49,942 bases of DNA from Caryophanales bacterium UBA4682 (GTDB lineage Bacteria > Bacillota_I > Bacilli_A > RFN20 > CAG-288): assembly GCA_002404995.1 (NCBI GenBank), contig DHKY01000012.1, forward strand, positions 1 through 49,942, written 5' to 3'. Each line of letters opens with the position of its first letter. Position 1 is the stretch's first letter. The notes under the pieces are model-generated. The model was given only the letters and a program-made list of their open reading frames with translations. It did not search any database and was not told where the DNA came from. This document shows, piece by piece, positions 1 to 7,429 of this stretch. The translations under genes and the position numbers were made by a program.

Positions 1-32
1 ACTTAACTGGTACTATCCTTTTTTGAAATAAA

Positions 33-60
33 AACTGCCCTCTTTTTGCAGAAGGCAGTG
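33..60 (-). terminator. Rho-independent terminator of the rpmG-efp-yneF unit
   Basis: An inverted repeat of ACTGCC (34-39) and GGCAGT (54-59) is followed on the minus strand by a run of T. It lies just past the yneF stop codon. Confidence 0.65.
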
Positions 61-78
61 TTTTGCTTGAATCGAGAA

Positions 79-321
79 TTATTTCTGGCTCTTTTTCTGA
101 GCTTCGCTGATAGCGCGCCTGGTGCTATTGACCTGAGCTTCGCTCGGGGTACGGCCCATGGAACGATACCTGGCTTTGATCCTATCACGATTGATAGGCG
201 GGTTCTCTTTCAGCTGTTTCTTAACGACCTTACGGGCAACTAAGAAACCCAAAATGATTCCGACGAGGATGCAGCCTAAGATAATGAATACGAAACCAAC
301 GGTGTTGATGGTAAAGTGCAT
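79..321 (-). CDS. YneF-family (UPF0154) small membrane protein
   Basis: This is a single-pass membrane protein of about 80 residues. One hydrophobic segment near the N-terminus (VGFVFIILGCILVGIILGFL) is followed by a basic cytoplasmic tail. The tail contains MGRTPSEAQVNST followed by an AGG codon and RA. Read as Met, this recovers the family motif MGRKPSxxQVNxTMRA, so the gene is one of the witnesses for AGG=Met. The ATG at 321 is chosen over an upstream TTG at 339 because GAGAGGG precedes the ATG at normal spacing. Function is unknown; the family is widespread in Firmicutes and Mollicutes. It is last in an apparent rpmG-efp-yneF unit ending at the terminator at 33-60. Confidence 0.85.
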   Translation of the reverse strand: MHFTINTVGFVFIILGCILVGIILGFLVARKVVKKQLKENPPINRDRIKARYRSMGRTPSEAQVNSTRRAISEAQKKSQK

Positions 322-342
322 GACTTTCCCTCTCGCCAATGG

Positions 343-921
343 TTAGGCACGAGAATCGTAGGTTCCGTCAGAAGTCTTGACCCAGACTTTAGTGTGGTTC
401 TTGATAAACCTAGGAACCTTGATCTTGAGACCGGTCTCAAGAACAGCGTCTTTGCTTGCCTTATTGACGGTATCGCCCGCGACTGCATTGTCATCCGTGT
501 CAACGATCTCGAGGGCAACCTTATCCGGTAACTGGATACCTAAGATTTCCTGTCCGAAATAGGTGATAATAACCTTGGAATTGTCCGGAAGATACTGAAG
601 TTCGTTCTTGACGTGAGAAATCGGAAGGTCAACCATTTCATAGGTTTCATCATCCATGAAATGGGCGAATCCGTTATCGTCTCCATCACGGTAGCAGAGA
701 GTCCTGTTCTTCTTGTCTAAGAAAGCACGTTCGACAGTTTCTCCAGAGAAGAGCATCCTTTCGCTGATGGCACCGGAACGTAAGTTCTTTGCTTTGATCT
801 TATGTTTCCTCTTTGCCATTGCGGTTTTGTTGTGGATAATATCGACAACAGAGAGAAGTTCGCCCTTGTAGAGGTAAACAGTTCCCGGTTTTAATTCACC
901 GGCATCAATGATATCAGCCAT
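343..921 (-). CDS. efp: Translation elongation factor P
   Basis: EF-P binds between the ribosomal P and E sites and rescues ribosomes stalled at polyproline. The protein is 192 residues, close to the usual 185-190. The N-terminal KOW-like domain starts with the motif DIIDAGELKPGTV. The middle and C-terminal OB domains are recognisable, and the C-terminus TSDGTYDSRA matches the family signature TSDGxYxSRA. The KKN-AGG-TLCY segment aligns with KTMQYLY of Bacillus EF-P, again AGG at Met. An oddity is the tip loop that normally reads KPGKG with a functional Lys or Arg: here it reads KTAMAK followed by AGG (Met) and K, so neither the PGKG motif nor the usual tip Lys is present. It lies between rpmG and yneF. 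Confidence 0.93.
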   Translation of the reverse strand: MADIIDAGELKPGTVYLYKGELLSVVDIIHNKTAMAKRKHKIKAKNLRSGAISERMLFSGETVERAFLDKKNRTLCYRDGDDNGFAHFMDDETYEMVDLPISHVKNELQYLPDNSKVIITYFGQEILGIQLPDKVALEIVDTDDNAVAGDTVNKASKDAVLETGLKIKVPRFIKNHTKVWVKTSDGTYDSRA

Positions 922-940
922 TTTTCAAATCTCCTTGAGT

Positions 941-1099
941 TTACTTCTTTTCTTCGTGTAATGTCTTCTTATTGCAATGAGGGCAATACTTCCTAGTAGT
1001 GAATTTGCTCGGATGAGTCTTCTTGTTCTTCGTAGCGATGTAGTTCTCGTTTTTGCAAACAGAGCAACGTAAGGTAATAATAGCACGTGGTTCAGCCAT
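941..1099 (-). CDS. rpmG: Ribosomal protein L33
   Basis: A 52-residue large-subunit protein beginning MAEPRAIITLRCSVCKNENY. Two Cys pairs (C12/C15 and C39/C42, in KYCPHCNKKTLH) mark the zinc-binding form of L33. The start at 1099 is supported by TTGGAGG upstream. The gene is short and overlapped by a longer reading frame in another phase that has no family resemblance. It sits 19 nt upstream of efp and probably shares its transcript. Confidence 0.95.
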   Translation of the reverse strand: MAEPRAIITLRCSVCKNENYIATKNKKTHPSKFTTRKYCPHCNKKTLHEEKK

Positions 1100-1238
1100 T
1101 TTAATAAATCCTCCAATTTTTTACCATTAATATTTTAAGGACATTGTAAGATGAAAACAAGAAATTCCGTTATTTTGTGAAATTCTGCTTTTTATCGATA
1201 AATACAGCACCTTTTCCGAATTAATTGTTTCTTGAGTC

Positions 1239-1266
1239 TTCACATATCTTTTATTTTTTATATAAT
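1239..1266 (+). promoter_or_regulatory. Promoter of the AbiEi-like gene
   Basis: TTCACA (1239-1244), a 16-nt spacer and TATAAT (1261-1266). The ATG begins only 10 nt later at 1277 and no Shine-Dalgarno is visible, so the mRNA should have almost no leader. Confidence 0.55.
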
Positions 1267-1276
1267 ATTTGTGAAT

Positions 1277-1879
1277 ATGGATTTATTGAACTACTTGAAA
1301 AAGAATTATCAAAAGGGCGAACTGATTTTCCAGAAAGACATTACTTTCCTTTCAAGTGATAATCTGCGGCAGCAAAGGAAGTCCCTTTCTGACTCCGGAA
1401 AAATCCTACGTTACAAAAGAGGAGTCTATCTGCTTCCGAGGAACGACCGAGAATACGGAATCATCCTTCCCAGCATGGAAACCTATCTTTATTCTTCTTA
1501 TCTTTCCCGCCGGGGACACCATTTCGGATACTATGATGCCAGAACCCAGCTTATGCTTGCTGGTTTGCTAAAAAAAGAGGGCAAATCCATCGTCTGTTAT
1601 TCAAACGAAACCTCTGTCCGAAAGGAAATCGACTCCTGGCTTGTTCTACCATCGAAAAACGAAATAACGGATTGGAATTACCAAGTCCTCGCTTTTCTCG
1701 AGCTCTTATCGGGAATCGAGCTTTATAGAACGGACCGAATCCAAACTCAATCCTTCTTAAAGGAACAAATCAAAGCGAAAAACATCCAACGAACCGATAG
1801 GGCTTTCTACGCTTCCTATTTTCCTCTTCAGATTTATAAAACAATTTTCGACTATTCCTTATCCACCTATATTCATTAG
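1277..1879 (+). CDS. AbiEi / DUF6088-like DNA-binding protein, no toxin partner
   Basis: A 200-residue protein. Residues 1-60 resemble the winged-helix N-terminus of the AbiEi antitoxin/DUF6088 group: DLLNYLKKN, then a block ending in LSDSGKILRYKRGVYLLP, which matches the typical 'L...GkI.r...GvY..P' signature. The rest is unassigned. The family usually acts as a transcriptional repressor or as the antitoxin half of type IV toxin-antitoxin pairs. No AbiEii-like nucleotidyltransferase lies next to it: rpmG is upstream in the opposite direction and ispG follows on the same strand. The ATG at 1277 is preferred to an upstream start at 1232 because that start would place the TATAAT box inside the gene. 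Family assignment rests only on the N-terminal motif. Confidence 0.6.
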   Translation: MDLLNYLKKNYQKGELIFQKDITFLSSDNLRQQRKSLSDSGKILRYKRGVYLLPRNDREYGIILPSMETYLYSSYLSRRGHHFGYYDARTQLMLAGLLKKEGKSIVCYSNETSVRKEIDSWLVLPSKNEITDWNYQVLAFLELLSGIELYRTDRIQTQSFLKEQIKAKNIQRTDRAFYASYFPLQIYKTIFDYSLSTYIH

Positions 1880-1887
1880 AGAAGGTC

Positions 1888-1893
1888 TATAAT
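1888..1893 (+). promoter_or_regulatory. -10 box just before ispG
   Basis: TATAAT seven nucleotides before the ispG ATG at 1901, placing the expected transcription start at or next to the start codon. No convincing -35 element or Shine-Dalgarno is visible. Confidence 0.45.
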
Positions 1894-1900
1894 AAAAAAT

Positions 1901-2941
1901 ATGAAAAAATACTCTTTTTCAATCGGAAACCGAGTCATCGGTCCAGGACACGATGTCCTCATCCAGACAAGGAATCGCCGAAAAACAGAATTCGTGGAAG
2001 ATAATCTAAAGGAACTTTTGCCCCTTGTTCCCTGTGGCTTAGATAGGATCCGGTTTTCCGTTTTGGATAAAAAGGATGCTCTAGCCCTTAAAACTCTAAA
2101 AAAAGAGAGGAAGATTCCATTAATCGCAGACATCCACTATCAGCCAGAACTCGCCTTCCTTTCCATCGAAAACGGGGCAGACAAGATTCGGATCAATCCT
2201 GGAAACTGGCTCAACGAATCCAGCTTGCGAAGACTAGTCACTCTTTGCAAGGAAAAGAATATCCCCATTCGCATCGGGGTCAATTCGGGTTCCCTGAACA
2301 AATATAAAGGAAAAGGACACGATGCAACCGACGACTATTTTCTTGCTTTAGACGAAACCCTTGCTTTCTTTGAACAAGAGAATTTCACCAATCTGGTCCT
2401 TTCCCTGAAATCATCCTCGGTCCAAAGGACAAAAGTCCTTTATAAGCGCGCCTACCGAGAGTATCCTTATCCGTTACATATCGGACTGACGGAATCCGGC
2501 TTCGGACTTCTCGGCGCAAGGAAAACTACAGCAGCCGTCTTACCACTTTTAGAACAAGGGATAGGAGATACGCTGCGTGTTTCCCTAGCGGATGAGCGCA
2601 TAGAGGAAATACGTGCCTGCAAAGAACTTCTCCGCCTTTCCGGGAGACGAAAGAACATCCCGGAACTTATTGTCTGTCCTAGCTGCGGGAGAAGGGCCGA
2701 GAACAGGCGCCCGATTGCGGATATTGTCTTATCCCGGCTGGACACAATAAACAAAAATATCAAAATTGCAATCAGGGGATGCCCGGTAAATGGCATCGGA
2801 GAAGCCAAAGATGCAGACTACGGTTTAGCTGGGACAGGAAAGAAGAATTCTCTTCTCTTTTTCCGCAAAGGAGAGATTATCGGGACTTACCCGAAAGAGG
2901 AAGCAAGGCATAGGCTCATCGAGGCAATCGAAAGAAATTAA
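1901..2941 (+). CDS. ispG: 4-hydroxy-3-methylbut-2-en-1-yl diphosphate synthase (IspG/GcpE)
   Basis: IspG makes HMBPP from MEcPP in the MEP isoprenoid pathway using a 4Fe-4S cluster. The protein is 346 residues, near the usual 350-370. Visible motifs are DKIRINPGN (residues 94-102), GIGDTLRVSL (220-229), the cluster ligands C259 and C262 in CPSCGR, and C294 followed by PVNGIGEAKDADYG with the catalytic-region E301. Codons 24 and 292 are AGG where the family has Met (VQSMTNT and AVMGCxVNG). IspH, the next enzyme, is encoded at 10396-11250. A bidirectional terminator follows immediately. Confidence 0.95.
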   Translation: MKKYSFSIGNRVIGPGHDVLIQTRNRRKTEFVEDNLKELLPLVPCGLDRIRFSVLDKKDALALKTLKKERKIPLIADIHYQPELAFLSIENGADKIRINPGNWLNESSLRRLVTLCKEKNIPIRIGVNSGSLNKYKGKGHDATDDYFLALDETLAFFEQENFTNLVLSLKSSSVQRTKVLYKRAYREYPYPLHIGLTESGFGLLGARKTTAAVLPLLEQGIGDTLRVSLADERIEEIRACKELLRLSGRRKNIPELIVCPSCGRRAENRRPIADIVLSRLDTINKNIKIAIRGCPVNGIGEAKDADYGLAGTGKKNSLLFFRKGEIIGTYPKEEARHRLIEAIERN

Positions 2942-2966
2942 AAAGGCGCCCTGAAGGCGCCTTTTC
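2941..2966. terminator. Bidirectional terminator between ispG and the helicase gene
   Basis: AAGGCGCC (2943-2950) and GGCGCCTT (2956-2963) form a strong hairpin flanked by A and T runs, between two convergent genes. Confidence 0.85.
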
Positions 2967-4346
2967 TTATTTCGATTTTCTCTTTCTTGTTTTTTCCTCG
3001 TCCCTATGAAAATCAGTTGCATTACCTCCACTCTTGATAATATTGGTAAGAACAACTTTTTTCCGGTGTTTGAGTTTGACAAGGTCAACAGCTCTTTGGA
3101 CTTTTTTCTTATAATTCGGCTTAACTTTTTTGGACTTTGTCTTATTGACAACATGTCGAATCTTCTTCTGAAGTTTTTCGTTCTCTGCACGGTCTTTTCT
3201 TCCCATGTTCTTGAACTGGTAATTGCCACGGCTGTTACGCAATATACCATTTGAAAGAATCAGTGTATCAAAACTTAGTCCGCGCTTATTCAGATCCTTG
3301 GCCTTCTGGATGCCGCTCTCATCTCCATCGGAGACAAAGAAGTAAGAATCACCGGGTGCATCGAATCGTCCGGCTCGTCCGGCACGATGGAAATAATAAT
3401 CGAGATCATAAGGAAGATCAAGAGACAGAATCGTGTCAACTTGAGGAATATCAATACCTCTTGAAACATAGTCTGAAGCCAAAAGGAGATGTTCTTCGTC
3501 TTTTCGGAATTTATCCCTAGTCTGTTTAATGACACGTTTATCCAATGCACCATGGACGAAGAGGAAATGGACATTCCTCTTTTTCAATTCTTCGGCTACC
3601 TTGTAAAGTTCCTCTTTGGAAGAAACAAAGGCAATTGTTTTGTAAGGCTTTTTCTGGTCAAGGAAGCATTTCAAGGCTTCGGCTTTGGAAGAAGTACGAA
3701 TATCGATCCTATGATGGCTTACGCTTTTGTTCGTGATTTCCTTGCGGACATCGACGACATTTATGATATGGAAGGTCCGTTTGACACGGGTAACATCCTG
3801 TTCATTGACACTAGCGGAAAAGAAGGAAATCCTTCCTTTTTCCTTCGGCTTGCTAAGCGAAGCTAGGCAATTCGCGAAACCATCAAAGGCAATCCTGTCG
3901 CCTTCATCGATGATAACCCGCTTCAGTTCGTTAATCGGATAGTGGCTGGTAACCTTTGGATAAAGGGAAGGGGTAATCAAAACAATCAAAGGACTGCTCT
4001 TCGTGAAATCTTTTTCATCATAAATGGCTTTCACGGCGCCTTTCGAAAATCCCCTGTCATTCAAAAGGCGAGAGGCAACTTCCTTGATTTGGCTAAGCAA
4101 TGCGACTGTCGGAGAAAGGATAACAGCCTGTACATGACCATCGTCCTTCCTATCCGATAAAATAGGGCAAAGATAACTTAATGTCTTTCCAGTACCAGTC
4201 GGTGCTATACCGAGAACATTTTTTCCTTTTAACCTTAGCGGAATAACTTTCGCCTGGATAGGTGACCTGTTAACAAAGCCTTCTTTCTCAAGGGCACTGG
4301 TCAGAACGCTATTCAGGGCTGTGCTTTTAAAAGAAAGCTCCTGCAT
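2967..4346 (-). CDS. DEAD-box ATP-dependent RNA helicase
   Basis: A 459-residue superfamily 2 RNA helicase, probably working in ribosome assembly or RNA turnover. The Q motif region (SPIQAKVIP), Walker A APTGTGKT, motif III SAS and motif VI HRAGRAGR are all visible, as is ASDYVSRGIDIPQ. Motif II reads DEGD instead of DEAD and is followed by an AGG codon, giving DEGDM, which resembles DEADxM. The C-terminal ~100 residues are very basic (many KK and RK pairs) and probably bind RNA. It follows aspS by 18 nt and ends at the shared terminator. The exact orthologue (CshA, CshB or another) cannot be told from motifs alone. Confidence 0.9.
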   Translation of the reverse strand: MQELSFKSTALNSVLTSALEKEGFVNRSPIQAKVIPLRLKGKNVLGIAPTGTGKTLSYLCPILSDRKDDGHVQAVILSPTVALLSQIKEVASRLLNDRGFSKGAVKAIYDEKDFTKSSPLIVLITPSLYPKVTSHYPINELKRVIIDEGDRIAFDGFANCLASLSKPKEKGRISFFSASVNEQDVTRVKRTFHIINVVDVRKEITNKSVSHHRIDIRTSSKAEALKCFLDQKKPYKTIAFVSSKEELYKVAEELKKRNVHFLFVHGALDKRVIKQTRDKFRKDEEHLLLASDYVSRGIDIPQVDTILSLDLPYDLDYYFHRAGRAGRFDAPGDSYFFVSDGDESGIQKAKDLNKRGLSFDTLILSNGILRNSRGNYQFKNMGRKDRAENEKLQKKIRHVVNKTKSKKVKPNYKKKVQRAVDLVKLKHRKKVVLTNIIKSGGNATDFHRDEEKTRKRKSK

Positions 4347-4364
4347 AAATACCTCCAGAATAAA

Positions 4365-6104
4365 TTATTTTTCTTCTTTGACCACCGGGACGATCTTAAG
4401 TCCTAAGATATCCGTATCGGCACTCGGAACCGGAGAAGGACATTGGCTCATCGGCTCGAAAGCCTTCAGGTTCTTAGGGAAAGCAACAACATCACGGACG
4501 TTATCGGTCTCGGCAAGTTCCCTAGCAAGACGCTCGACGCCAATGCCAAAACCGCCTTCCGGAGGAACGCCGTATTCCAAGGCCTGGACCAGGAAGCCGA
4601 AACGCTCGTTGATATCTTCTTGAGTAAGTCCTAAAATCTCGAAAACTTTCTTTTGAACATTGGAATCATAGATACGAAGAGCACCGGAAGAAAGTTCGAC
4701 ACCATTAAGAACTGTATCATAACTTGTCGAACGGATCTTTTCCGGGGCAGAATCCAAAAGCGGAAGATCTTCATCGATAGGACGGGTAAACGGGTTCGAA
4801 AGAGCTTCATAATGTCCGTCAGGTTCTTTTTCAAACAACGGCCAGTCAATGACAAACAAAGGCTTGAAATCATCCTTCTTGGTTAAGCCCAGCTTCTTCC
4901 CATAATAGGAACGAAGGGCACCAAGAGCCCAGCAAGCATAATCTTCTTTCGCATCCGCACAAAGAATTAGTAAGTCCCCCTCATTGGGTTTGACTGTTTC
5001 TTTCAGTTTCTCAAGGGCATCCGGATGGATGTTCTTAATAATAGAACCAGTGAACTGGCCGTTTTCAAATTTCAGATGGGAAACACCGAACACACGGAAT
5101 TTCTTGGCAAGGACATTATCCAAATCCCTCTGCTTACGGGTGGTTTCCTTGGCCAGAGAGGGGACGAGAAGAGTCTTGACAAACTTCCCTTCATAAGCCT
5201 TAAATCCACATTTCGAAAGAATAGGCGTGACATCTTTGATAAGCATTTCAAAACGCCTATCTGGCTTATCCGTTCCATAGAAATGAATTGCATCAGCATA
5301 GCTCAAACGTTTGAAGTCCGGAAGTTCGATATTCCGAATCTTCTTGAAAACATGCTTAAGCAGCCCTTCAATAATATTGAGGACATCTTCCCGAGTACAG
5401 AAAGACCTTTCACAATCAATTTGCCTGAATTCTGGCTGACGATCCGCACGCTGATCTTCGTCACGATAGCAATGAGCAAGCTGGAAATAACGGTCCGTTC
5501 CTGCAACCATCAAAAGCTGTTTATAAAGCTGAGGAGACTGTGGAAGGGCATAGAAGCTTCCTGGATAGATACGACTAGGAACAAGATAGTCGCGTGCACC
5601 TTCCGGAGTCGATTTGATCAGTGTCGGCGTATCAATTTCCTGGAAATCCTGGCTATAAAGGTATTCCCGGGTATAACGGCTGAGATCCGAACGGATTTTC
5701 CTGTACTTCTGCATCACTGGACGACGCAGGTCAAGATAACGATAGACTAAACGAGTATCCTCACTTGCAGTGGTGTCATCCTTAAGCTCGAAGGGAGTAG
5801 TCTTGGACACAGAAAAGACTTTAATAGCAGCAACATCAATTTCGATTTCACCGGTAGGGATGGAATGGTTCCTTTCACTACGGCGAACGACTTTTCCTTT
5901 GACCTGGATACAATATTCCGGACGAAGGTCGCTTTCCTTATAAATCTTAACCGGAACATTCAGCTGAGTGATTCCGTATTTATCACGAAGGTCTACAAAA
6001 CAGAGGGCACCAAGGTTACGGACAGTATTAACCCATCCGCACAGGGTAACTTCTTTTCCTTCGTCTGACAGGCGTAATTCGCCGCAATTGTAATCACGTA
6101 ACAT
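4365..6104 (-). CDS. aspS: Aspartyl-tRNA synthetase
   Basis: Class II synthetase of 579 residues with the bacterial architecture: an N-terminal OB fold, catalytic core and a GAD insertion at about 280-410. Core motifs include YRYLDLRRP, STPEGARDYLVPSR, QSPQLYKQLLM and RDEDQRADRQPEF. Codon 233 (AGG, 5406-5408) gives E-x-SF where the family has EMSF, and codon 227 is also AGG. All conserved Arg codons in RDED and RADRQ are CGT. The usual HHPFT block near the end of the insertion reads SNPFT. It is immediately downstream of hisS, a common Firmicutes pairing. Confidence 0.96.
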   Translation of the reverse strand: MLRDYNCGELRLSDEGKEVTLCGWVNTVRNLGALCFVDLRDKYGITQLNVPVKIYKESDLRPEYCIQVKGKVVRRSERNHSIPTGEIEIDVAAIKVFSVSKTTPFELKDDTTASEDTRLVYRYLDLRRPVMQKYRKIRSDLSRYTREYLYSQDFQEIDTPTLIKSTPEGARDYLVPSRIYPGSFYALPQSPQLYKQLLMVAGTDRYFQLAHCYRDEDQRADRQPEFRQIDCERSFCTREDVLNIIEGLLKHVFKKIRNIELPDFKRLSYADAIHFYGTDKPDRRFEMLIKDVTPILSKCGFKAYEGKFVKTLLVPSLAKETTRKQRDLDNVLAKKFRVFGVSHLKFENGQFTGSIIKNIHPDALEKLKETVKPNEGDLLILCADAKEDYACWALGALRSYYGKKLGLTKKDDFKPLFVIDWPLFEKEPDGHYEALSNPFTRPIDEDLPLLDSAPEKIRSTSYDTVLNGVELSSGALRIYDSNVQKKVFEILGLTQEDINERFGFLVQALEYGVPPEGGFGIGVERLARELAETDNVRDVVAFPKNLKAFEPMSQCPSPVPSADTDILGLKIVPVVKEEK

Positions 6105-6107
6105 TGT

Positions 6108-7358
6108 TTACCTCTTTTCGAGAAGAGATACTGCCTCTTCTTCTTTGACTTCGACCTGTTCACGAGTAGACATATCCTTGATTTTAAGAGTCTTGTCTGA
6201 ATCAAGAATCAGAACCTTTTTCGCACCAAGACGGTCTGCCCTCTTGAAGCATCCGCCCCTACCCTTCCCGAAGGAAGCAATGGAAACCGAAAAACCATCT
6301 TTGCGAAGCTGGTCTGCAATCTTAAGGGCAAGTCCGTTCCGCCTAAGGTCAATCCTGAAAACAGAGACGCTGTTATCAGGAACAAGCTCTGTCTGACGTT
6401 CTTCTGTGAGAGAAAGAAGGACACGCTCCACGCCAAGCGAAAAACCGATTCCTTCCCTCTTAGGACCGCCAATCTGTTCCATTAAAGAGGAGTACTTTCC
6501 TCCACCGCCGATGGCACCGACAGAAGTGTTTCCGGTATCATAGATTTCCCAGACAAGTCCGGTATAGTAATCAAGTCCACGAACTAATTCAGAATCCACC
6601 TCGTATTCAATTCCAAGGGAGTCCAATGTATTGAGGATAGACTGCTTTTCAGCCTGATCTTCTTCATTGAGATAGTCGCCGATTCGAGGCGCTTTGCTGG
6701 CAATTTCCTGATCCGCTTCGACTTTGCAATCAAGAATACGTAGAGGGTTCGTTTCTAAACGGCGCTTGCAGTCATCACACCTATCATTGATTTTAGGCTG
6801 GAAATAAGCATATAAAGCTTTTTTATAGTTTTCCCGGCTTGCAAAAGAACCCAGATAATTCAGCTTGGCTTTGACCTTATGTCCCAAGATAGCTTCGGCA
6901 GAACGAAGAGAAAGCAAGAAGGCATCCAAAGAAGCATCCAAATCAATTCTGGTGTCAATGAATTCTACGCCAAATTGATTGAACTGGCGAAGACGTCCGG
7001 CCTGAGGACGCTCATAACGGAAGACAGGCCCGAAATAACAAAGACGCAGAGGCCTATCTGGGGATACATACAGCTTATTTTCGATTACAGCACGACTAAC
7101 GGAGGCCGTGAACTCAGGACGCAAAGTATAATCCTTGTCGCCTTTCTTGGCTAAATCGAAAGTTTCTTTCGTGACAATATCACTGCTTTCACCGACGGTA
7201 CGGTGGAAAAGGCGGTTTTCCTCAAACATAGGCAGCTCAATATCAGAGCAACCATAAAGATGTGCCCTATTCAGGCTGATGGACCGGATTTTGGAAAGCA
7301 GTGCTTCCTGCCGGCCATAATAATCAATCGTTCCACGAGGTTTGGTAATAATTGGCAT
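6108..7358 (-). CDS. hisS: Histidyl-tRNA synthetase
   Basis: Class II synthetase of 416 residues. It carries the N-terminal KPRGTIDYYG, TLRPEFTAS, the motif 2 loop FRYERPQAGRLRQFNQFG and the histidine-binding motif RGLDYYTGLVWEI, followed by an anticodon-binding domain. Conserved Arg residues of motif 2 are all CGT or CGC. AGGAGG lies just upstream of the ATG at 7358. It has its own promoter with an extended -10 (7381-7389) and no T-box leader, since only 71 nt separate it from rel. Confidence 0.96.
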   Translation of the reverse strand: MPIITKPRGTIDYYGRQEALLSKIRSISLNRAHLYGCSDIELPMFEENRLFHRTVGESSDIVTKETFDLAKKGDKDYTLRPEFTASVSRAVIENKLYVSPDRPLRLCYFGPVFRYERPQAGRLRQFNQFGVEFIDTRIDLDASLDAFLLSLRSAEAILGHKVKAKLNYLGSFASRENYKKALYAYFQPKINDRCDDCKRRLETNPLRILDCKVEADQEIASKAPRIGDYLNEEDQAEKQSILNTLDSLGIEYEVDSELVRGLDYYTGLVWEIYDTGNTSVGAIGGGGKYSSLMEQIGGPKREGIGFSLGVERVLLSLTEERQTELVPDNSVSVFRIDLRRNGLALKIADQLRKDGFSVSIASFGKGRGGCFKRADRLGAKKVLILDSDKTLKIKDMSTREQVEVKEEEAVSLLEKR

Positions 7359-7380
7359 TGTAGGCCTCCTAAATCATTTC

Positions 7381-7389
7381 ATTATAGCA
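7381..7389 (-). promoter_or_regulatory. Extended -10 promoter of hisS-aspS
   Basis: On the minus strand the sequence is TGCTATAAT, an extended -10, followed about 20 nt later by AGGAGG and the hisS ATG. Confidence 0.6.
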
Positions 7390-7429
7390 CGAAACAGGAG
7401 GGAAAAAGCGGGCAAAATAGGCAAAACCC

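Noticed and set aside
925..1116. 63-residue minus-strand frame
   Set aside because: It is out of phase with rpmG (941-1099), which matches ribosomal protein L33 exactly.
5025..5750. Plus-strand 241-residue open frame opposite aspS
   Set aside because: Shadow of the aspartyl-tRNA synthetase coding sequence.
7359..7429. T-box riboswitch upstream of hisS, and likewise for glyQS, pheS and thrS
   Set aside because: Gaps are only 25-71 nt and show no T-box sequence or Stem I; the genes have simple promoters or are inside operons.
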